This document shows positions 26,737 to 36,190 of a stretch of DNA of 64,000 bases, in pieces. The stretch comes from Verrucomicrobiaceae bacterium. Its GTDB lineage: Bacteria > Verrucomicrobiota > Verrucomicrobiia > Verrucomicrobiales > Akkermansiaceae. Position 1 is the stretch's first letter, and every line of letters begins with the position of its first letter. Position numbers and translations under genes: made by a program. The notes below the pieces were generated by a model. It worked only from the letters and a program-made list of their open reading frames with translations. It was not told the DNA's origin and made no database searches. The DNA is taken from positions 1 to 64,000 of the forward strand of contig JAIXQH010000014.1 in assembly GCA_027484055.1 (NCBI GenBank). Direction: 5' to 3'.

Positions 26737-27798
26737 ATGACGAATGCCTTAGGAAAACATATTAGGGGACTAGACACCCTAAGATTTTATGCAGCGATCT
26801 GGGTTGTCATGACTCATTGCGGTCCCTTGCCCTTGACCGCAGGGGGGGACAAAACCAATAAAATTTCCTTGGCGATCAATGGCCTTTACGGCGGAAGTAT
26901 CAATGGTCCTGCTGCGGTCATCTTGTTCTTCATCATTTCCGGTTTTTGCATCCACTACCCTTTCAGGGCGGGTTATCAAGGTTTTGAATTGCGTTCATTC
27001 CTTGTGAGGCGATTCACTCGAGTCCTGATTCCAATGTTCGTCGCCGTATTCATCGTAAGGCTAGCAGGAGCGGCCAAAGATGGCGGCGATTGGTTTGCTG
27101 GGGTGCCGGCTTGGTCGCTCGTTGCGGAAATGATTTACTACACGCTCTATCCACTACTCCGTCGGTTGAACCAGCGATTCTCTTGGATGAAACTTTGTGT
27201 GGTCGCTTATGTCCCCGCTCTTCTGATCGCCACCACCGTACCTTTGGGAAACACTAACTATGTGGCATGGGGCGGCCCCTATGTTAGCTCATGGATTTTG
27301 GGGCTTCCATGCTGGCTGCTGGGTGTTTTGCTCGCCGATAAAATGGCCACTCTCGCCAACTTCAGCATTCCGCGGATCTCCATCATCTGGGCTTGGAGAT
27401 TGGGTGGCATCGCCATCGGGGCTCTGCTTCACAACCTCGCGCTCCAAAACATCGTCGGGCAACACTGGACCTTGAATATCTTCGCGATTTACGGCTATTT
27501 CTGGATTAAAAAGGAAATCCTGTTCCACTCGGCAGTCACTCCTTTGGTTGGCAACGAATGGGCTGGGAAATGGAGCTATTCGCTCTATCTCATTCACATT
27601 GCCGCGTTCCATGTATTCGCCTACCTCAAGCTACCTGCGTTCGGGTATCTTGCTGATTGGGGACTTAAAATGACCTTCATACTGGCGGCTTCATATGTGT
27701 TTTTCCTGCTGGTGGAAAAGCCATCTCACAGGGCCTCTAGGTATTTGGCCATGCTGTGCCGAGGAAAGGCGAACGTTACTGTTCCTGCTTCAACCTGA
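26737..27798 (+). CDS. Membrane acyltransferase (acyltransferase 3 family)
   Basis: 353 residues with about ten hydrophobic segments. Signature at the N-terminus: IRGLDTLRFYAAIWVVMTHCG, with FIISGFCIHYPF and the RRFTRVLIPMFVAVF loop; WSLVAEMIYYTLYP carries the usual Glu. ATG 26737 starts directly before the signature; a TTG at 26713 overlapping the previous stop is a weaker alternative. Probably O-acylates a sugar of this polysaccharide. Confidence 0.85.
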   Translation: MTNALGKHIRGLDTLRFYAAIWVVMTHCGPLPLTAGGDKTNKISLAINGLYGGSINGPAAVILFFIISGFCIHYPFRAGYQGFELRSFLVRRFTRVLIPMFVAVFIVRLAGAAKDGGDWFAGVPAWSLVAEMIYYTLYPLLRRLNQRFSWMKLCVVAYVPALLIATTVPLGNTNYVAWGGPYVSSWILGLPCWLLGVLLADKMATLANFSIPRISIIWAWRLGGIAIGALLHNLALQNIVGQHWTLNIFAIYGYFWIKKEILFHSAVTPLVGNEWAGKWSYSLYLIHIAAFHVFAYLKLPAFGYLADWGLKMTFILAASYVFFLLVEKPSHRASRYLAMLCRGKANVTVPAST

Positions 27799-27814
27799 CG
27801 ACCCGCGATAGCAA

Positions 27815-28840
27815 TTGTCCACTTCTCTCACTGGATCTAAGAAGATAAACAACACGTCCCGGCATTGGAACGCGGATCTGTTAAAGACGCTTTCGATCAT
27901 CGGAGTTGTGTATGTTCACGCTTCGTGCGTGCTGCCCCGAAACTCCCCCGGCATACCTGAGCTACAAGCCTTATGTCGGCTCTGTGTTCCCGCATTCATC
28001 ATCCTTTCTGCCTATTTCGCCGAGCTATCCCGTCATTCGGCTGAAGGGTGGCGGTATCACGCTTCGCGCATTCGTGCGCTTCTGATTCCTTTCGTAGTTT
28101 GGTCGTTGGTTTATTTCCTGATCGAAGTGGATTGGTCCACACTCACGCCGACCCAATTTTTCACCCGGCATCTAGGCGGCTTCGGTTGGGCCGGGCAGTA
28201 TTTTTTCATCATTCTCATCCAAATCATTCTGCTTTTCCCGCTGTTGCAGATGCTGGCCGGGAATAAATGGACCGCATGGGGGAGCATCGTTATCACAGTC
28301 CCGCTGTTTGCCTGGCTAGGCTACTTTCCGAACAGTCTACCGCACATTCTGCAAACCTTATCATTGCGACCCGCCCCTTATTGGTTTGCTTACGCCATCA
28401 TCGGCATCCTCGCAGCACGCCAAAAGCTCACGTTCTTTCCTGCTTGGACTCTGTTGGTGCTTGCATTCTTTCCTTTCGAAAGTCGGCTACTGGTCAACGC
28501 GGGGATTGATTCTGACTTCTATCTTCGTCCTGTGGTTTTTCTTGGGTCGAGTGTGATCACCTTGGCGTTTCTTTCCAAAAATCGGTTCGAGATCGCCAAG
28601 ATCACTTGGATCCGTAGGTCGGTTGAAATCATTGCTCCTAACACAATGGGGATTTTTGTCCTCAATCCCTTGTTTACAATTGCTCTCGGCTCTAAGGACA
28701 ATCCATTCGCTCAAGCTTCTGTCGGGTTGTCTCCACTGCTCCTTTCCGTCATGCTAGCGATTCTAGTCTTTTGCTGCTCTCTGGCCACCACGCTGCTTGC
28801 CAAGCGCTTGCACGGGGGATGGTTATTTGGGAAAGCGTGA
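27815..28840 (+). CDS. Membrane acyltransferase (acyltransferase 3 family), TTG start
   Basis: 341 residues, multi-spanning. The N-terminal WNADLLKTLSIIGVVYVHASC aligns with the catalytic His region, and the following LCRLCVPAFIILSAYFAEL and RIRALLIPFVVWSLVYFLI match the WcaK/OafA-like acyltransferase group. No ATG precedes the conserved part, so TTG 27815 is the most likely start. It lies 16 bp after the previous acyltransferase gene and is the second of three in a row. The three differ enough to be distinct enzymes rather than recent copies. Confidence 0.78.
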   Translation: MSTSLTGSKKINNTSRHWNADLLKTLSIIGVVYVHASCVLPRNSPGIPELQALCRLCVPAFIILSAYFAELSRHSAEGWRYHASRIRALLIPFVVWSLVYFLIEVDWSTLTPTQFFTRHLGGFGWAGQYFFIILIQIILLFPLLQMLAGNKWTAWGSIVITVPLFAWLGYFPNSLPHILQTLSLRPAPYWFAYAIIGILAARQKLTFFPAWTLLVLAFFPFESRLLVNAGIDSDFYLRPVVFLGSSVITLAFLSKNRFEIAKITWIRRSVEIIAPNTMGIFVLNPLFTIALGSKDNPFAQASVGLSPLLLSVMLAILVFCCSLATTLLAKRLHGGWLFGKA

Positions 28841-28870
28841 AACAAGCAGACCCGTTTCATCGAGAATACT

Positions 28871-29962
28871 ATGCCATCCAAAGACATCAGGATTATGGAC
28901 GCCCTCCGCGGCATCGCCATCATCAATGTGCTCGTGCTACACACCTTCGCCTTCTACACGGGGAAGCTTCCGATTTACCAACTTTTTGGCGCGATGGCTG
29001 TTCCCCTGTTTTTCGCCGTAAGCGGATTCTGCATTTGTTATGGAATTTTTTATTCCTCGCTGGTCGGAAGGCCAACCGAATCAAAAACCTTTTTTGCCCG
29101 TAGGTTCCATCGGATTTATCCGCCCTACATCATCGCGGTAATCCTGTTTTTTCTGAAGGTTGTCGCTATCGAATCGATCAAGGGACGGCCCATTCCTGCT
29201 TGGGAAATCGGGCAGATGATTTTTTTCAATACCACACTGCTCCAGATGATCATGGGCAAGATAACTGTGGTGAATCCAGCCTTCTGGTCGCTCTGCGTGG
29301 AGATGCAATTCTACCTCGTCGTTGGCCTCATTCTCTCTGCCCGCAAGCTTTCGAAGCTGGCGGGAAATTGTATTGGATGCGTTCTATTGCTGATCTCGAT
29401 CTCGATTAAATTCCTTTATGATGGAGGACAGATTTCGGTAAAACCTGACACATGGTTCATCTTTTTCCCCAACTACATTAATCACTTCGCTCTTGGAGCG
29501 TCACTGGCTTGGATTGCCTGCAATCGTGAGCGAATCGCAGAACTCGGCTTGTTGCAACGTTTGGCACATTTCCTACCAACGATCCTTGCCTGTCTACTCC
29601 TGATCGTCTCGGAACGCTACGGCTGGTGCATCACCCTTGTCATGGTCATTTCCGTCACTCTTGAAGTAGCTGGTTCAAGCAGTATTCCTTATAAAATCAT
29701 CAACAATCCAGTATTCCGATTCATGGGCATCCGCTCTTACTCGATTTATCTGATCCACGGCTTCGGTATCGTCGCGATGTCCACCTTTGGTGCCAAGCAA
29801 ATGGCGAAGCATCCGCTCATCGGCATACTTTGTCTGGTCGCGACATGGGTGGTCGCCATCGCTGCAGGCTGGCTCTATTACCGTTGGGTTGAGCAAAAAT
29901 TCATGAACCGCCGCAAGCCCTCATTACCTTCAGCTGGCGCATCCCATCACGCAGCCTCATGA
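28871..29962 (+). CDS. Membrane acyltransferase (acyltransferase 3 family)
   Basis: 363 residues with about ten hydrophobic segments; N-terminal signature IRIMDALRGIAIINVLVLHTFAF with the membrane His, then FAVSGFCICYGIF, FARRFHRIYPPYIIAVILF, and NPAFWSLCVEMQFYLVVG, which carries the conserved Glu. It is the third acyltransferase in tandem and overlaps the next glycosyltransferase gene by 4 bp (ATGA). Expected to acetylate or otherwise acylate a surface sugar. Confidence 0.87.
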   Translation: MPSKDIRIMDALRGIAIINVLVLHTFAFYTGKLPIYQLFGAMAVPLFFAVSGFCICYGIFYSSLVGRPTESKTFFARRFHRIYPPYIIAVILFFLKVVAIESIKGRPIPAWEIGQMIFFNTTLLQMIMGKITVVNPAFWSLCVEMQFYLVVGLILSARKLSKLAGNCIGCVLLLISISIKFLYDGGQISVKPDTWFIFFPNYINHFALGASLAWIACNRERIAELGLLQRLAHFLPTILACLLLIVSERYGWCITLVMVISVTLEVAGSSSIPYKIINNPVFRFMGIRSYSIYLIHGFGIVAMSTFGAKQMAKHPLIGILCLVATWVVAIAAGWLYYRWVEQKFMNRRKPSLPSAGASHHAAS

Positions 29963-31206
29963 AGATCCTGCACGTCGTCGCGGGAATGGATCCCAAACAG
30001 GGCGGGGTATGCCAAGCGATCCGCAATATCATCAAGGGACTCAGCCAAACCGGAGAGCACCACAATGAAGTGGTTTGCTTGGATGATCCGGTAGCAGACT
30101 ATCTTGCCGGAGAGTCATTTGTCATCCACGCTCTTGGTCCTGCCAGTAGCCCTTGGTGTTATGCGAATGGTCTCTTTCCATGGTTGCTTGAGAACCTTAA
30201 TCGTTTTGATTCTGTCATCGTCCACGGCTTGTGGTTGTATCCGTCACAAGCAACTGCCAAGGCGCTGCGGATACTGAAACAAAATGGCCGGACACCGGTT
30301 CCCGCTTTGCACGTGATGCCGCATGGCATGCTCGATCCGTATTTCCAACGAGACCCTACGCGACGTGCTAAAGCGCTCAGAAATTGGATTTATTGGAAAG
30401 TCATCGAGCACAAAGTGTTCAGGGATGCGACAAGCGTTCTGTTCACCTGTGAGGAAGAAATGCATTTGGCGCGCCAGCCATTCAAACCCTACCGTCCTCA
30501 AAAAGAATCTGTTGTGGGCTTGGGTGTGGAAGAACCACCCGCACAAACCAACGCAATGCAACTTGCCTTCAAGCAGGCGTGCCCTGAACTCAACGATGCT
30601 CCCTACCTCCTTTTCCTGAGCCGCATCCACCCAAAAAAAGGGGTCGATCTTCTCATCCGTGCTTACGCCCAACTCGTAAAAGCCCAACTTAACAATCCAT
30701 CTTCTTCCTCTGATCACTCCTCTTCCTTTCCCCATCTCGTTATCGCCGGCCCCCTCGATTCCGCCTACGCTAAGGAAATGCAGGCTTTGGCTGCTGATCT
30801 TTTTCCACCTTCTACTGCCCACTGCTCACTGATCACTGGTCACTCCCCATGCATCCTCTTTCCCGGCATGTTGCGCGGTGATGCAAAGTGGGGTGCCTTT
30901 TACGGTTGCGAAGCCTTTGTCCTGCCCAGTCATCAGGAAAATTTTGGGATCGCCGTGGTAGAGGCATTGGCATGCGCCAAACCCGTGCTCATCTCGGATA
31001 AAGTCAATATCTGGAGGGAAATCGAATCCCATCATGCGGGCTTGATCGCGCAGAATACGGAAGAGGGCACAAGCAAGTTGCTCCATCAATTTTTAACGGG
31101 CCGAGAATGGTTTACGGATCCAGTCTCTTGTTTTCAAAAATGCTTCTCCGTCCATGGAGCGACTCTTAATTTGGTAAATGCCCTCGAACAAACCCTGAAA
31201 GGTTGA
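29959..31206 (+). CDS. Family 4 glycosyltransferase with two low-complexity inserts
   Basis: A GT-B enzyme of 415 residues, starting KILHVVAGMDPKQGGVCQAI. The C-terminal domain has LLFLSRIHPKKGVDLLIRAY, VIAGPLD, GMLRGDAKWGAFYGCEAFVL and SHQENFGIAVVEALACAKPV, the full GT4 donor site. Two stretches not expected in the family interrupt it: a Ser-rich NPSSSSDHSSS (about nt 30694-30728), and a segment from PPSTAHCSL to GHSP (about nt 30808-30850). The second is encoded by a run of related words (CACTGCTCACTGATCACTGGTCACT). Both keep the frame and fall at loop positions, so function may be retained. Confidence 0.87.
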   Translation: MKILHVVAGMDPKQGGVCQAIRNIIKGLSQTGEHHNEVVCLDDPVADYLAGESFVIHALGPASSPWCYANGLFPWLLENLNRFDSVIVHGLWLYPSQATAKALRILKQNGRTPVPALHVMPHGMLDPYFQRDPTRRAKALRNWIYWKVIEHKVFRDATSVLFTCEEEMHLARQPFKPYRPQKESVVGLGVEEPPAQTNAMQLAFKQACPELNDAPYLLFLSRIHPKKGVDLLIRAYAQLVKAQLNNPSSSSDHSSSFPHLVIAGPLDSAYAKEMQALAADLFPPSTAHCSLITGHSPCILFPGMLRGDAKWGAFYGCEAFVLPSHQENFGIAVVEALACAKPVLISDKVNIWREIESHHAGLIAQNTEEGTSKLLHQFLTGREWFTDPVSCFQKCFSVHGATLNLVNALEQTLKG

Positions 31207-31217
31207 AATCCTGATTC

Positions 31218-32330
31218 ATGAAAATTTGTATCCTCCAAGGTGCTTTCTTGCCAGTGCCTCCCCATTTGGGAGGGGCGGTTGAAAAAATGTGGTTCAGTCT
31301 CGGCGCTGAGTTCGTGCGCCAAGGCCATGACGTCAGCCATGTTTCACGCACTTGGGAATCCCTGCCATCAGAAGAAAACATTGATGGTGTGCGGCATTTT
31401 CGAATCAAGGGGCACGATACCCCTTCGGGAGGCATCAAATTGAAGTTGCTGGATCTACTTTACACCCGGCGGGCGCTCCAAGTGATACCGGATTGTGATG
31501 TTGTGGTGACCAACACCTTCTGGGCCCCAATTTTGGCAAGAAAGAAGCTGGCTCGACGTATGTTCGTGGATGTCGCACGGATGCCCAAAGGCCAAATGCG
31601 CTTCTACGGAAGAGCTGGACGACTAAGGGCCAACTCAACCCCCGTTGCAGAAGCCATCCGTGCCGAGCTCCCCGATTCTGAACACCAGCGTGTCGTGATG
31701 GTGCCGAATCCTTTACCTTTTAAGACGCAAGCCCCCGAACTGACGGACAGGAAAGAGAAAATTTTACTATATGTTGGCAGAGTGCATCCAGAGAAAGGCC
31801 TCCACCTGCTGTTGCAGGCGATGTCTAAAATGAACACTCCCTGGCCATTGAAAATCGTTGGACCATGGCAGGTCGAACAAGGCGGTGGCGGCGAGGCATA
31901 TTTTCGTGAATTATCGCGCCTTGCATCCGGAATGAATGTAGAATTTGTCGGACCTGTCTATGATTCCGAAGTTTTAAACTCCTACTACCGCAGCGCTACC
32001 TTGTTTGTATATCCCTCACTTGCAGAAAAGGGCGAAACGTTTGGTTTGGCTCCTTTGGAAGCAATGGCTTGGGGCTGTATTCCGATCGTCTCAAGCTTGG
32101 CGTGCTTTCAGGATTTCATCAAACACGAGTCTAATGGATTTATCTTCGATCATCGGTCCTCAGACGCGGCGATCTCATTGGCGGCGATACTTGATGGGAT
32201 CATCGCTCGTCCCGAAATCTGGCATGACTGTTCGCAGCAAGCTCTGAAAGTAAACGATACACATAGCACCTCCCGAATTGCTCGACAATTTTTGGATGAA
32301 TTCTCGCTCATTGCCGATGAAATCTCGTGA
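31218..32330 (+). CDS. Family 4 glycosyltransferase
   Basis: GT-B protein of 370 residues. The N-terminal domain shows GAFLPVPPHLGGAVEKMW (the Gly-rich acceptor loop). The C-terminal domain has LLYVGRVHPEKGLHLLLQAM, FVGPVYDSEVLNSYYRSATLFVYPS and GETFGLAPLEAMAWGCIPIVS. Donor unknown. Its last 14 bp overlap the start chosen for the next gene. Confidence 0.88.
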   Translation: MKICILQGAFLPVPPHLGGAVEKMWFSLGAEFVRQGHDVSHVSRTWESLPSEENIDGVRHFRIKGHDTPSGGIKLKLLDLLYTRRALQVIPDCDVVVTNTFWAPILARKKLARRMFVDVARMPKGQMRFYGRAGRLRANSTPVAEAIRAELPDSEHQRVVMVPNPLPFKTQAPELTDRKEKILLYVGRVHPEKGLHLLLQAMSKMNTPWPLKIVGPWQVEQGGGGEAYFRELSRLASGMNVEFVGPVYDSEVLNSYYRSATLFVYPSLAEKGETFGLAPLEAMAWGCIPIVSSLACFQDFIKHESNGFIFDHRSSDAAISLAAILDGIIARPEIWHDCSQQALKVNDTHSTSRIARQFLDEFSLIADEIS

Positions 32331-32877
32331 AACATTCAGTCAGGAAACCCCTTATGATAGTCCATGGACCTTGCGCCAGCGGATCGGAATTCTGACCTGG
32401 GAATATGTTTGGTTCATCCTTTGTGCTTGGACGCCAAAACCGCTTAACTTTTGGAGAATCTGGATCCTGCGAAAATTCGGTGCGACGATTCATGGGAAAC
32501 CATTTGTGCATCAGCGTGCGCGGATCCAGATTCCGTGGAATCTGACGCTCCATGATCGAGCATGCTTAGGAGATCGAGCGAATGCCTACAGTCTTGGAGC
32601 AATCATCATCCATGAGCATGCCACGATCGCTCAGGAAGCCTATTTATGTACTGGCACCCATTGGTTCGAGCATCCGTCACTTGCCCTACAGACCGCCCCG
32701 ATTACGATTGGACCCAAGGTATTCGTGGGGGCTCGCGCCTTTATCATGCCGGGAATCACGATTGGTGAAGGTGCAATCATTGGTGCGGCCAGCGTGGTGA
32801 CCCGGGATGTGTCTCCCATGACCATCAATAGTGGAAATCCTTGTCGATTGATCCGTCCTAGGACCACGGACGGTTAG
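32317..32877 (+). CDS. WcaF-like left-handed beta-helix O-acetyltransferase
   Basis: 186 residues. The N-terminal PWTLRQRIGILTWEYVWFI and the order of hexapeptide repeats (GATIHGKPFVHQRARIQIPWNL, AIIIHEHATIAQEAYLCTG, ITIGPKVFVGARAFIMPGI, IGEGAIIGAASVVTRDV) identify the WcaF branch of soluble hexapeptide acetyltransferases. It would use acetyl-CoA in the cytoplasm, unlike the four membrane acyltransferases of this cluster. ATG 32317 is used; the frame is open to 32278 inside the previous gene. Confidence 0.86.
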   Translation: MKSRETFSQETPYDSPWTLRQRIGILTWEYVWFILCAWTPKPLNFWRIWILRKFGATIHGKPFVHQRARIQIPWNLTLHDRACLGDRANAYSLGAIIIHEHATIAQEAYLCTGTHWFEHPSLALQTAPITIGPKVFVGARAFIMPGITIGEGAIIGAASVVTRDVSPMTINSGNPCRLIRPRTTDG

Positions 32878-32915
32878 TTGAGCACTCCGCCGCTTTTCGA
32901 TCGTTAAATTTTACC

Positions 32916-34130
32916 ATGAAAGCCATCAACCACATCAAGGAGGCAACGAGAGCGGCAGCGCGGCGTTTTGCCCCGTTGGTCTGGCGTGCCTGGCACAGGG
33001 GATTCACCAGCAAATGGCAGGGGAATTCGCCGTTTGGAGCTGCTCCGGGATTGGTCGTTGAAAAAAGCGCGGATTACTTTCGTGACCATCCTTCAGCCGG
33101 TAAGGTTCTGATGGAGCTGCTGCCCGAGCCAAAAGAGAATCCCATCCCTGAGTGTCAGACGCCTCAATTACGGGAAAGCTACCTCCGTCTGCCTTCTTTC
33201 GATGGAATCAGGGTTTACGTTTACCAACTTCAAGATGCCGTCCTGTTTGGTGGCTACGCTGGAATGGTCGTAAATAAGGAGGGCGGTATATTTGAAGAGT
33301 CCAGCCCCTATCCTTGGGGAACACTTTGCCATCCTGCCCTAAGAAGAGCTCGCTGGCCTTCGCCCTCCACCAGGCTTGGCGGTAAATCCGCCCTACTAGC
33401 GACTGCAGAGGCGGCTCGTAATTATTACCATTTCATGGTGGACTGCCTCCCGAAGGTTGCCCTGCTCATACAAGCCGGAGAGACCTTGGATACATTTGAG
33501 CGATTCATTATCAATTCCTCTACCGAGTTCGCCAAAGAAATTTTTATAGAGGCTGGCATTGCGGAAAGTAAGTTAATGCATCTGAGACCCGAAAGTAATC
33601 TGATCGTGGATCACTTAGTCGTTCCAGAATTTCATGGCTCTCATGATGGGGTGGAGGACTGGCAGGTGAACAAGGTTCGTGAGCTTCTGTCAGCTTGGAT
33701 CTCAACGAGGCCGGCAACCCGGAAAATTTACGCAGTCAGAGGAGATGCAAAAGTCAGGAAAGTTCTGAATGAGGACGCACTTATCGAAGTGCTTCAACGC
33801 CAAGGATTCGAGATTATCGACTGTGCGAAGTTGACGGCCCGCGAACAAGTGGGAGCTTTTTCCGAAGCCACGCTGGTGGTCGCTCCGCACGGTGCAGCTT
33901 TGACGAACTTGATGTTTTGCCCGCCGGGCTGTGCAGCGGTAGAGATAGTTCATCCCCAGGTGGTCAATGGGTTCTATAGAAACCTCTCCAGGGCGGCGAG
34001 ACTGCGGCATCATGTCTTTGCGGGGCAGGGTGATCACGCGGGTAATTTGGCACGTCACCGGGCAAATGGTGCGGATTTATCGATCAATATTCCGGAACTT
34101 CAGAAATTTATCCACGAATTCAATTTATGA
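32916..34130 (+). CDS. Family 61 glycosyltransferase (DUF563)
   Basis: 404 residues. The GT61 hallmarks are NYYHFMVDCLPKVALL (about residues 169-184) and, near the C-terminus, VVAPHGAALTNLMFCPPGC. Bacterial members work in capsule and LPS synthesis. The N-terminal 60 residues are basic and poorly conserved. The stop overlaps the next gene start by 4 bp, so it belongs to the same transcription unit. Confidence 0.85.
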   Translation: MKAINHIKEATRAAARRFAPLVWRAWHRGFTSKWQGNSPFGAAPGLVVEKSADYFRDHPSAGKVLMELLPEPKENPIPECQTPQLRESYLRLPSFDGIRVYVYQLQDAVLFGGYAGMVVNKEGGIFEESSPYPWGTLCHPALRRARWPSPSTRLGGKSALLATAEAARNYYHFMVDCLPKVALLIQAGETLDTFERFIINSSTEFAKEIFIEAGIAESKLMHLRPESNLIVDHLVVPEFHGSHDGVEDWQVNKVRELLSAWISTRPATRKIYAVRGDAKVRKVLNEDALIEVLQRQGFEIIDCAKLTAREQVGAFSEATLVVAPHGAALTNLMFCPPGCAAVEIVHPQVVNGFYRNLSRAARLRHHVFAGQGDHAGNLARHRANGADLSINIPELQKFIHEFNL

Positions 34131-35089
34131 GCACGAATGATACCGGACTACTTGAGATAGCTATTATAACCTATAACAGGCACGAGAAGCTCGCGCGTAC
34201 GCTTGAACGCCTCTCCCAGTCGGTGATGGGAAAATGTCCAATTACCATATATGACAATGCCAGCACCGACAAGACGCAAGAAGTAGTCAATGGGTTTTCG
34301 AACAAGTTGCATGGCCTCAACTATGTAAGGCGCACTAGAAACATCACGTTGGGACCAAACCTGATTCTTGCCTATGCGGAAGCGCAGGCAAAGTATTTCT
34401 GGCTCTTGTGCGACGACGACCTTATTGATCCCGAGGAGTGTGACAAGATCCACGACAAATTGGCATTCCAAGAGTATGATGCGATTCTACTAAATTCCCT
34501 CGATCTCGAGGCCTTCAAAGAAGGTGCTTTTTCATCGAGTGAACTCGATTCACAAAACAGCAGGCTCCATTATTTGGGCTCATTTTTACCGGGCATCATT
34601 TACTCAACACGGATCATCGATCAGGCCGTTGTCAAATCCATGCTGATTCACTCTATGGACCTTTTTCCGCATATCCATCTGGTGCATGCCTTGGTGAACG
34701 CTCCCCGTAATTACTATGTTCACGTGGGGAAAGCATTACGCCGAGAAGCCAATGAGGACATCGGACTGACTTGGGTTTCCTATACTTATTACTGGGCCAA
34801 AAGCATGGCAAGCCTGCCTCGGAGTGAGAGAACACCAGTTTTCATGCAGCGTTTTAGTCCCAGTGACAAACCCTGGTTGATGACCATGAAGTCATTCGCT
34901 TATGTTCAGGCTTACCGGGGGGAAAGTCGAATGGATGTTCTTAAGATATTTTTTTCCCTACCATGGTGCTTCTTGGGATTGTTACTGCCGGTTCTGATCT
35001 CGCTGGCATGTCCGAGATCCATTCTAAGAAAAATGGCGAATATAGCAAAAACAGGAACATTGCAGCCCCTCGATTCCAATAGGATTTAG
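34127..35089 (+). CDS. Family 2 glycosyltransferase
   Basis: A GT-A enzyme of 320 residues. The N-terminal fold reads EIAIITYNRHEKLARTLERL, YDNASTDKTQEVV and FWLLCDDDLIDPEECDKI, where DDD is the metal- and nucleotide-binding motif. The C-terminus carries a hydrophobic segment (IFFSLPWCFLGLLLPVLISLA) that may tether it to the inner membrane. Specificity unknown. Confidence 0.88.
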   Translation: MSTNDTGLLEIAIITYNRHEKLARTLERLSQSVMGKCPITIYDNASTDKTQEVVNGFSNKLHGLNYVRRTRNITLGPNLILAYAEAQAKYFWLLCDDDLIDPEECDKIHDKLAFQEYDAILLNSLDLEAFKEGAFSSSELDSQNSRLHYLGSFLPGIIYSTRIIDQAVVKSMLIHSMDLFPHIHLVHALVNAPRNYYVHVGKALRREANEDIGLTWVSYTYYWAKSMASLPRSERTPVFMQRFSPSDKPWLMTMKSFAYVQAYRGESRMDVLKIFFSLPWCFLGLLLPVLISLACPRSILRKMANIAKTGTLQPLDSNRI

Positions 35090-35129
35090 CAGGGCGGAAA
35101 CGTCCTGAGTGTCGCGATCGCCCCATCAG

Positions 35130-35951
35130 ATGATCTCAGTATTGATACTTACTAAAAACGAAGAGCAGGACCTCCCCGGTTGCCTGGCGTCGGTCGCTTG
35201 GAGTGATGATATTCACTTGTATGATTCGTTCAGCACTGACAGGACAGTTGAAATCGCTGAAGCTGCGGGGGCGAAAGTGACTCAACGAAAATTCGACAAC
35301 TGGTCCGCGCATCAAAACTGGGGGCTTGCGAATATCCCCTTCAAATACCCATGGGTGCTTTACATCGACGCCGATGAGCGAGTGTCTGAAGGGTTAATGC
35401 AAGCAGCCCTACTGGCGGCAACTCCTGATGCGCCGGAAAGTGCGTTTCGTCTTCGCAGGCGTGATTTTTTCGGAAATGGAACCTGGTTGAAACATGCGCA
35501 AATTTCTCCCTTTTATCTTCGATTGTTTCGACCTGGAAAAATGCGCTATGAAAGGTTGGTGAATCCGGTCTCGATTGTGGATGGTCAAATTGGAGAAATC
35601 GAAGGATTTCTGGATCATTACCCATTTAGCAAAGGAGTTGGGTTTTGGTTGGAGCGACACATCAAATATGCCGATCTCGAGGCGAAGACAATCATGGACA
35701 ACCGAGCCTCTAACGACGGTTTCTCCCTGAAGAAGGCTTTTTTCTCAAAGGATTTTACCGAAAAAAGGTTTCATCAGAAGGAATTATTTTACCGAATTCC
35801 GGGTCGTCCTCTGATTAAATTTTTTTACATGATGGTCCTCAGGCGGGCCTTCCTTGATGGTCGTGCGGGGGTGACTTATGCCACGCTTCAGTCGATCTAC
35901 GAGTATTTTATCGTATTGAAGCAGCGTGAGTTCGCAGAGAGGACTCAGTGA
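35130..35951 (+). CDS. Family 2 glycosyltransferase, WaaE/KdtX-like
   Basis: 273 residues: MISVLILTKNEEQDLPGCLASVAW, YDSFSTDRTVEIAEAAGA, NWGLANIPFKYPWVLYIDADERV and RRRDFFGNGTWLKH. These segments are those of the WaaE/KdtX group of LPS-core beta-glucosyltransferases, so a role in core or first-repeat assembly is plausible. ATG 35130 fits the family start; GTG 35109 gives seven extra residues. A gap of about 240 bp without a gene follows. Confidence 0.85.
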   Translation: MISVLILTKNEEQDLPGCLASVAWSDDIHLYDSFSTDRTVEIAEAAGAKVTQRKFDNWSAHQNWGLANIPFKYPWVLYIDADERVSEGLMQAALLAATPDAPESAFRLRRRDFFGNGTWLKHAQISPFYLRLFRPGKMRYERLVNPVSIVDGQIGEIEGFLDHYPFSKGVGFWLERHIKYADLEAKTIMDNRASNDGFSLKKAFFSKDFTEKRFHQKELFYRIPGRPLIKFFYMMVLRRAFLDGRAGVTYATLQSIYEYFIVLKQREFAERTQ

Positions 35952-36190
35952 GCAGTGAGGACCGAATAGGTCTAAGCATTCGCGACACTTGGATTCAATT
36001 CGCGGTTTAAGTGATCGCCTTGGAGTTGAACCACTAATGAGAAAGATGAACGCAGATCAAGTGAATCAATTGGCAGGAATTACGACTTTCCGCTCTATAA
36101 TCCACTTCATATCCCAACAATCTGTGGTTACCGTAGATTTTTCCTCGTTTGATCGCTTTGCGTTGAGATGACGTTCTATTTTTTTGACCA

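Noticed and set aside
35952-36190. 60-codon frame at 35989-36171
   Set aside because: No conserved features; the region looks like ordinary intergenic DNA.
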